Part shown: positions 30,830 to 34,700 of the stretch, in pieces | Layout of the letters: every line of letters starts with the position of its first letter | How positions within the stretch are numbered: the first letter of the stretch is position 1 | NCBI GenBank assembly: GCA_024694675.1 | Contig: JAILJO010000019.1 | Span: 1 to 34,700, forward strand | DNA: 34,700 bases | Reading direction: 5' to 3' | Origin: Bacteroidales bacterium | Lineage (GTDB): Bacteria; Bacteroidota; Bacteroidia; Bacteroidales; UBA932 | The notes under the pieces: generated by a model | What the model saw: the letters and a program-made list of their open reading frames with translations, nothing else | The model's database searches: none | What the model was told of the DNA's origin: nothing | Position numbers and translations under genes: made by a program

Positions 30830-32740
30830 TCAGATATTTACGTCTTCCAGTTCCTTCTCGCTGCGGAGGTTGTCCATCACGAAATGCTGGCGCTCATAGG
30901 TGTTAATGCCCATGTAAAACTCCATGATTTCGGAGATGGACTCTTCGTCTGCAAGCTTTACGGTGTCAAGTCGCATGTCGTCACCTATGAATGCACCGAA
31001 CTCATCAGAAGATATTTCTCCAAGGCCTTTGAACCGGGTTATCTCAACGCCGGTCTTAAGCTTCTGGGCTGCCTTGTCCCTTTCTTCCTTGGTGTAGCAG
31101 TAGACGCGGTCTTTTTTGTTACTTACACGGAATAGGGGCGTCTGGAGAATGTACACGTGGCCGCGGCGGATAAGCTCCGGATAGTACTTCATGATGAAGG
31201 TGAGGACAAGCATGCGGATGTGCATTCCGTCATCATCAGCATCTGTAGCAACGATGATGTTATTGTAGCGGAGATTGTCAAGGTCTTCCTCCACGCCAAG
31301 GGCGGCTATGAGGAGGTTAAGCTCCTCATTCTCTGCCACTCTCTTACGGCTTTCCTTGAAACAGTTGATGGGTTTTCCCCTCAGGGAGAACACCGCCTGG
31401 TTGTTGGCGTTACGGACCTTGGTAATGGTACCGCTTGCGGAGTCACCCTCAGTGATGAAGATGGAGGTCTTTTCCCTCTCGTCCTCCATTCCCTTGGGGA
31501 ACTTTGTGTCGCAGAAGTGGTAGCGGCAGTCGCGGAGCTTACGGTTGTATACGGCCGTTTTCTTTGCTCTCTCGCGGGATTTTTTCTGCACTCCTGCAAT
31601 CTCTTCCCTTTCCGCCTGGGAGGCCTTGATCTTCTCCTCTATCACGGGGACGATGTCCATGTGCATGTGGAGATAGTTGTCAAGGTTCTTCGTGACGAAA
31701 TCGTTCACGAAGGTGCGGATGGTGGGGCCGCGGTCCACGCTTGTTGCGCCGTCCTTCTTCACTTCCTTTTCCCACATGTATGTAGAGCCCAGCTTTGTCT
31801 TGGTCTGGCCCTCGAATATGGGTTCCTGGATCTGGATGGAAATAGCCCCCACTACGCCCTGACGGATATCTTCCGGCTTGTATTCCTTCTTGTAGAAGTC
31901 CTTGAAAGTCTTTGCTATGGCCTCACGGTATGCTGCCAGATGGGTACCGCCGTCGCGGGTGTTCTGGCCGTTCACGAAGGTAGTTATATTCTCTCCGTAG
32001 CTGTTTCCGTGAGTAAGGACGATTTCAATATCTTCCCCTTCCAGGTGGATCAGCGGATAGAGCGGAGTTTCGCTCATATTCTCCGTCACAAGGTCCAAGA
32101 GGCCGTTTTCGCTCTTGTAGGCCACTCCGTTGAGCATGAGGGTGAGGCCTTTCTTCAGATAAGAATAGTTCTTGACCATGCTCTCCACGAATTCCATGTG
32201 GAAAGAGTAGTCGTTGAACTTTTCCTCGTCTGGCGTAAAACGGATCAGTGTACCATTCTTTTCATCTGACGGGACGATTGCGCTTTCCAGCAGCTCCCCC
32301 CTGCAGAAATGGCCGTAGGAACACTGGCCCTCACGGTAAGAAGCGACGTAGAAATCCGAGGACATTGCATTCACGGCCTTTGTACCCACGCCGTTCATAC
32401 CGACGGACTTCTTGAAGTTGGTATCGTCAAACTTACCTCCGGTGTTGAGCTTGGAGGTGGCGTCGATAACCTTATTAAGCGGAATACCGCGGCCGAAGTC
32501 CCTTACGGTGACGGTTTTGTCCTCTATGGTGATATCGATCCTCTTGCCGAATCCCATTGAGAACTCGTCAATTGAATTGTCGATGATTTCCTTCAGGAGG
32601 ACATAGATACCATCTCCCTGGCGGTCTCCGTTTCCAAGGCGGCCGATGTACATACCCGCACGGCGGCGGATGTGCTCGTTCCATTCCAGGGTCTGGATGG
32701 AATCGTCATTGTAGGTGTTATTGCCGATGATTTCTGCCAT
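30830..32740 (-). CDS. parE: DNA topoisomerase IV subunit B (type IIA, GyrB/ParE family)
   Basis: The 636-residue protein has the GHKL ATPase with Glu51 and Asn55 in KEIIDNSIDEF, DFGRGIP (81-87) and the glycine lid GMNGVGTK (114-121). A transducer domain and a TOPRIM domain with EGDSASG (Glu431) and DADDDG (500-505) follow. ParE relaxes and decatenates DNA together with ParC. Family membership is certain. The choice of ParE over GyrB rests on its shorter length and on motifs such as LGNGDRQGDGIYVLLKE that I associate with Bacteroidota ParE. No parC lies beside it in this window. A -7 box (TATATTTG) at 32761-32768 precedes it. Confidence 0.88.
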   Translation of the reverse strand: MAEIIGNNTYNDDSIQTLEWNEHIRRRAGMYIGRLGNGDRQGDGIYVLLKEIIDNSIDEFSMGFGKRIDITIEDKTVTVRDFGRGIPLNKVIDATSKLNTGGKFDDTNFKKSVGMNGVGTKAVNAMSSDFYVASYREGQCSYGHFCRGELLESAIVPSDEKNGTLIRFTPDEEKFNDYSFHMEFVESMVKNYSYLKKGLTLMLNGVAYKSENGLLDLVTENMSETPLYPLIHLEGEDIEIVLTHGNSYGENITTFVNGQNTRDGGTHLAAYREAIAKTFKDFYKKEYKPEDIRQGVVGAISIQIQEPIFEGQTKTKLGSTYMWEKEVKKDGATSVDRGPTIRTFVNDFVTKNLDNYLHMHMDIVPVIEEKIKASQAEREEIAGVQKKSRERAKKTAVYNRKLRDCRYHFCDTKFPKGMEDEREKTSIFITEGDSASGTITKVRNANNQAVFSLRGKPINCFKESRKRVAENEELNLLIAALGVEEDLDNLRYNNIIVATDADDDGMHIRMLVLTFIMKYYPELIRRGHVYILQTPLFRVSNKKDRVYCYTKEERDKAAQKLKTGVEITRFKGLGEISSDEFGAFIGDDMRLDTVKLADEESISEIMEFYMGINTYERQHFVMDNLRSEKELEDVNI

Positions 32741-32760
32741 AGTACACTTCTTATAACCTA

Positions 32761-32768
32761 CAAATATA
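32761..32768 (-). promoter_or_regulatory. -7 box of the parE operon
   Basis: The minus strand reads TATATTTG; it ends 20 bases before the parE ATG (32740), giving a leader of roughly 17 nt, and lies just downstream of the DUF1573 stop (32775). Confidence 0.6.
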
Positions 32769-32774
32769 GTGATT

Positions 32775-33902
32775 TTATTTCACAATTCCGGCAACAAACA
32801 GATTCACAACGGGTCTAAGAGGCGAATTTGATATAAGCGAGAGCATTATGACTGTCTCCCCTTCCGGCAGTGACCCGGTATTCAGGCAGAATTCAAGCTT
32901 TCCCTTCTTTCCGGACGGCGTATCTTCCATAGGAAGGACGGTGAGCGCAGGGTCCTCGGAATCGGCCTTCCAAATGTGCAGGGGGGCTTTCCCGCGGTTC
33001 TCAAGCTCGAACGATCCCTTCACCTCCTCCCCTTTCCTGACGGTCCCGAACTCGAAGGTACTTGTGGTGAACATGGGCAGCGCCGCCGAATCCCTCTCCT
33101 CCGCCGTCAGAAGCGCGAAATTGTCCTGCGTAAAGGCCGATATCTCCAGCGCCTTCCCCGCCTTCTTCCCGTTCAGCACCGGCGTTGCACGATACACATT
33201 CTTCCCCCACAGGTTCCCATCCGCCGTCACCGTAAAGGTCATTTTGGCCGATATCCCCGCCGGGATGGGGTTCGGCTCCACTTTGGCCGCCAGCTGCGGG
33301 CTAACATCGGCAAACTCCACCTTAAGCGGCGCCTTCCCAAGATTGGCCACGCTGAAAGACTCGCTGGACATTAGCCCCTGCTTCAGCCCCGGAAGCTTGT
33401 ACTCCCTGGATTTCAAACCCAAATCCCCGAGCCTTTCCTCACCGTAGAGCTGGCTCAGGGATTTCTTTTTCTCATGGACGACGCCTCTAAGTCTCAGTAT
33501 CACCGGTCTCTTCAGGCCCGACATATAAACCGTCAGCGTCTTGTCAAAAGCACCGGGACCGTCCTCATTCTTGTAGGTTGCCGATATTGTCCCGCTCTCT
33601 CCCGGCTTCACCGGTTCCCTTTTGAATGTAACGCCCGTGCACCCGCACGAGGAAACAACCTCGTAGAGAGCCACCGGCTCATCCCCATCGTTGGTAAATG
33701 TAAACGAACACGTTACAGGGCCGTCGGTTGCCGAAATATCCCCGAAGTCATACACCATTGTATCCCAGGAGATTTTGGCGTTATCCGCCACGCTCTCCTC
33801 TATCTGAACGGCCTCAGGCGCCTCTGCCACGGCTTTTGTATTTCTTTGCCCGCACTGCATTAAACCCAGCACGGTGATTAGTGTCAATATCATAAACTTC
33901 AT
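32775..33902 (-). CDS. DUF1573 domain lipoprotein
   Basis: The 375-residue protein has a relaxed lipobox (LMQC, Cys17). A DUF1573 immunoglobulin-like domain follows at about residues 45-145 with the signature SSCGCTG (Cys86, Cys88) and preceding FGDIS. A second similar beta-sandwich near 270-375 begins FEFGTVRKGEE. DUF1573 proteins are common, exported and of unknown role in Bacteroidota. The Cys pair may form a disulfide. A -7 box (TAACTTTG, 33908-33915) ends only 5 bases before the ATG, suggesting a leaderless message. It is divergent from the ferredoxin gene. Confidence 0.85.
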   Translation of the reverse strand: MKFMILTLITVLGLMQCGQRNTKAVAEAPEAVQIEESVADNAKISWDTMVYDFGDISATDGPVTCSFTFTNDGDEPVALYEVVSSCGCTGVTFKREPVKPGESGTISATYKNEDGPGAFDKTLTVYMSGLKRPVILRLRGVVHEKKKSLSQLYGEERLGDLGLKSREYKLPGLKQGLMSSESFSVANLGKAPLKVEFADVSPQLAAKVEPNPIPAGISAKMTFTVTADGNLWGKNVYRATPVLNGKKAGKALEISAFTQDNFALLTAEERDSAALPMFTTSTFEFGTVRKGEEVKGSFELENRGKAPLHIWKADSEDPALTVLPMEDTPSGKKGKLEFCLNTGSLPEGETVIMLSLISNSPLRPVVNLFVAGIVK

Positions 33903-33907
33903 GTTTA

Positions 33908-33915
33908 CAAAGTTA
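33908..33915 (-). promoter_or_regulatory. -7 box of the DUF1573 gene
   Basis: The minus strand reads TAACTTTG, matching TAnnTTTG, 5 bases before the start codon at 33902. Confidence 0.5.
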
Positions 33916-33947
33916 GAACAGTTCTTTTGAAAATCAAATTTAATGCC

Positions 33948-33955
33948 TACATTTG
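33948..33955 (+). promoter_or_regulatory. -7 box of the ferredoxin gene
   Basis: TACATTTG (TAnnTTTG), 37 bases before the ferredoxin ATG at 33993. The leader of about 34 nt is A-rich and contains no obvious Shine-Dalgarno sequence. Confidence 0.6.
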
Positions 33956-33992
33956 CACCTTAGAAACACGTAACAACTAAATACTATTTATT

Positions 33993-34166
33993 ATGCCTAG
34001 AGTAATCAATCCCGACCTTTGTGTCTCCTGCGGCTCCTGCGCAGACGTCTGCCCTGTGGGCGCCATCTCCGAGGCCGAAGCCTCCTACAAGATCAACGCC
34101 GACGAGTGCATCGACTGCGGCGCCTGCGAAGGCACCTGCCCCAACGAAGCCATCAGCGAGGCCTAA
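33993..34166 (+). CDS. 2[4Fe-4S] ferredoxin
   Basis: The 57-residue protein has two complete cluster motifs: [11 protein letters not shown] followed by Pro (Cys10, 13, 16, 20) and [11 protein letters not shown] followed by Pro (Cys39, 42, 45, 49). It is the small clostridial-type electron carrier. It could take electrons from pyruvate:ferredoxin oxidoreductase (encoded at 22115), though this pairing is inferred. It has its own promoter and terminator, so it forms a single-gene transcription unit, and it uses mostly C-ending codons, as highly expressed genes here do. Confidence 0.95.
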   Translation: MPRVINPDLCVSCGSCADVCPVGAISEAEASYKINADECIDCGACEGTCPNEAISEA

Positions 34167-34189
34167 GTCCAACACACAGCAAAAGAAAA

Positions 34190-34221
34190 AGACCTGCAGA
34201 ACTTCTGTGGGTCTATTTTTT
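34190..34221 (+). terminator. Rho-independent terminator of the ferredoxin gene
   Basis: A 10-bp stem AGACCTGCAG / CTGTGGGTCT (34190-34199 with 34205-34214, two G-T pairs) with loop AACTT is followed by A and six T (34216-34221). Preceded by an A-rich run. Confidence 0.85.
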
Positions 34222-34269
34222 GTCATTCTCGGTCTTGTCCCGGGAATCTCCACCCTGATACCACAATTC

Positions 34270-34350
34270 GTCCGTAAAAACGCCCATTTTTAAGGATGAA
34301 ACGGACAAAACTCCCTCTCCGTCCGTAAAAAACGCCAAAATCACGGACGG
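34270..34350. repeat. Hairpin repeat module A (two inverted-repeat units)
   Basis: Unit A1 has GTCCGT (34270-34275) complementary to ACGGAC (34301-34306). Unit A2 has CCGTCCGT (34319-34326) complementary to ACGGACGG (34343-34350). Both continue after the left arm with AAAAA(A)CGCC. Module B (34447-34527) is its diverged copy about 177 bases downstream. Confidence 0.75.
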
Positions 34351-34356
34351 CAGTCA

Positions 34357-34428
34357 AGTTGGTGTCGGTCAGTGGTAGAGGGTGCGGTCCTGACGACGAG
34401 GTCGAACACCAATTCTTCGTCAGGACCG
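34357..34428. other. Structured element with two alternative stems between the hairpin modules
   Basis: AGTTGGTGT (34357-34365) can pair with ACACCAATT (34406-34414), and CGGTCCTGACGA (34385-34396) pairs perfectly over 12 bases with TCGTCAGGACCG (34417-34428). The stems interlock, so they form a pseudoknot or are mutually exclusive. A further pairing GTCAG/CTGAC (34368-34372 with 34390-34394) competes with the 12-bp stem. The segment resembles a partial tRNA D-arm (GGTCAGTGGTAGAG) but has no complete cloverleaf. No promoter is visible, so transcription is not shown. Confidence 0.5.
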
Positions 34429-34446
34429 GACCTATTACCACAAACC

Positions 34447-34527
34447 GTCCTCAAAAACGGGCCATTTTTGAGGATGGGGGGCACAAAACATGAGGGGCGT
34501 CCTCAAAAAACGGCCAAAAACAAGGAC
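34447..34527. repeat. Hairpin repeat module B (two inverted-repeat units)
   Basis: Unit B1 has TCCTCAAAAA (34448-34457) perfectly complementary to TTTTTGAGGA (34465-34474) with loop CGGGCCA. Unit B2 has GTCCT (34499-34503) complementary to AGGAC (34523-34527). The order and the GTCC...AAAAACG...CC core copy module A at offsets of 177-178 bases. The stretch 34167-34593 otherwise holds no gene I can support. Confidence 0.75.
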
Positions 34528-34563
34528 TGGGTTGCAGGATATGGAATATTGGATAAGATTTGC

Positions 34564-34571
34564 TACATTTG
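34564..34571 (+). promoter_or_regulatory. -7 box of the gene starting at 34594
   Basis: TACATTTG, matching TAnnTTTG, 22 bases before the ATG at 34594. Confidence 0.55.
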
Positions 34572-34593
34572 TATTCCAAAGAAGTAGTGTATT

Positions 34594-34700
34594 ATGGAAT
34601 CTGCCAAAAGAGCATACGAGGCGCCCGAGACCACGGTGGTGGACTTCTCGTTCGGGAGCGCCATCTGCGGCGGTCTTGGTGACCGTTCCGGTTTTGACCC
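34594..34700 (+). CDS. Small hypothetical protein, N-terminal part (cut by window end)
   Basis: The frame opens at 34594 and runs off the window after 35 codons (starts MESAKRAYEAPETTVVDFSF, continues GSAICGGLGDRSG). The pattern of a short lead followed by YEAPETxVVxF and a cysteine some 10 residues later resembles a group of short Bacteroidales peptides of the type YxxPxxxVxxxxxxxxIC. These are often encoded beside fimbrillin or lipoprotein clusters, and their function is unknown to me. It has a promoter box at 34564-34571. The reading is supported by codon use and promoter position only. Confidence 0.55.
   Translation, partial: MESAKRAYEAPETTVVDFSFGSAICGGLGDRSGFD

Noticed and set aside
31157..32269. 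A 370-codon open frame on the plus strand opposite parE
   Set aside because: It is antisense to well-supported parE, has no promoter box before it and shows no recognisable domain; it arises from the base composition of the real gene. Similar antisense frames over GH5, M16, nifJ and the acyl ligase were dropped for the same reason.
34359..34412. tRNA-like gene (acceptor-like TTGGTGT/ACACCAA and a D-arm-like GGTCAGTGGTAGAG)
   Set aside because: Only 54 bases between the stems, no complete T-arm and no proper anticodon stem; better described as part of a structured repeat region.
34270..34527. CRISPR array
   Set aside because: Units are unevenly spaced, differ in sequence and are themselves inverted repeats; no constant repeat-spacer pattern and no cas gene in the window.

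Overview
The window looks like a chromosomal segment from a Bacteroidales bacterium (Bacteroidota), probably a fibre- and glycan-using gut or rumen anaerobe. Three things point there. First, most leaders contain the Bacteroidota -7 promoter element TAnnTTTG and lack clear Shine-Dalgarno sequences. Second, there are many lipoprotein signal peptides and secreted glycosidases (GH5, GH43, GH29). Third, several families typical of the group are present: a fused aminolipid synthase, DUF4491, YccF, DUF1573, a secreted M16 peptidase, single-chain pyruvate:ferredoxin oxidoreductase with a small 2[4Fe-4S] ferredoxin, and a signal-anchored peptide deformylase. The genus cannot be fixed from the sequence alone. 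I see no phage, insertion sequence, CRISPR array or plasmid gene.

Layout. 1-1176: a serine-hydrolase lipoprotein (-). 1202-1413: a possible decayed gene fragment (-). 1434-1703: a small DUF4491-like membrane protein (+). 1696-5356: a tight minus-strand operon, GH5 lipoprotein -> D-Ala-D-Ala dipeptidase -> GH43 lipoprotein. 5429-6907: a DUF1846 protein, divergent from that operon. 6898-9390: a minus-strand pair, bifunctional aminolipid synthase -> LAB_N membrane protein. 9506-10759: GH29 alpha-L-fucosidase (-). 10798-19863: thirteen plus-strand genes with overlaps or short gaps and no good internal promoter: FNT channel, deformylase, YccF, serine hydrolase, EF-hand protein, DUF1295, esterase, GNAT, S41 peptidase, 17-residue-repeat protein, acyltransferase with zinc ribbon, PAS protein, PD-(D/E)XK-like protein. 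19864-19988: a cluster of short inverted and periodic repeats. 19996-20067: tRNA-Arg(CCG) (-). 20116-28501: anmK, fabD, nifJ/por and an M16 peptidase (+), closed by a strong two-way hairpin terminator. 28543-32740: parE -> acyltransferase -> acyl-CoA/acyl-ACP ligase operon (-). 32775-33902: DUF1573 lipoprotein (-). 33993-34166: ferredoxin (+) with a classic terminator. 34167-34593: gene-free stretch with four related hairpins around a larger structured element. 34594-34700: start of a small peptide gene cut by the window end.

How it fits together. Much of the content concerns the envelope: lipid acylation (aminolipid synthase, three PlsC-like acyltransferases or domains, acyl ligase, FabD), peptidoglycan recycling (AnmK, D-Ala-D-Ala dipeptidase), secreted hydrolases and peptidases, and polysaccharide breakdown. 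Central metabolism is represented by pyruvate:ferredoxin oxidoreductase, and the ferredoxin about 8 kb away could be its electron acceptor.

The most unusual signals are non-coding. Several genes have the -7 box only 4-6 bases before the ATG, suggesting leaderless mRNAs. Two divergent regions carry facing promoters, one of them a perfect inverted repeat. There is also a 25-bp periodic TACGYCAC cluster beside the tRNA, and a duplicated hairpin module at 34270-34527 whose arms change together. No clearly new multi-gene system could be established. The best candidates for new biology are the hairpin module, the aminolipid-synthase/LAB_N pair, the zinc-ribbon acyltransferase, and the PAS plus nuclease-fold pair.
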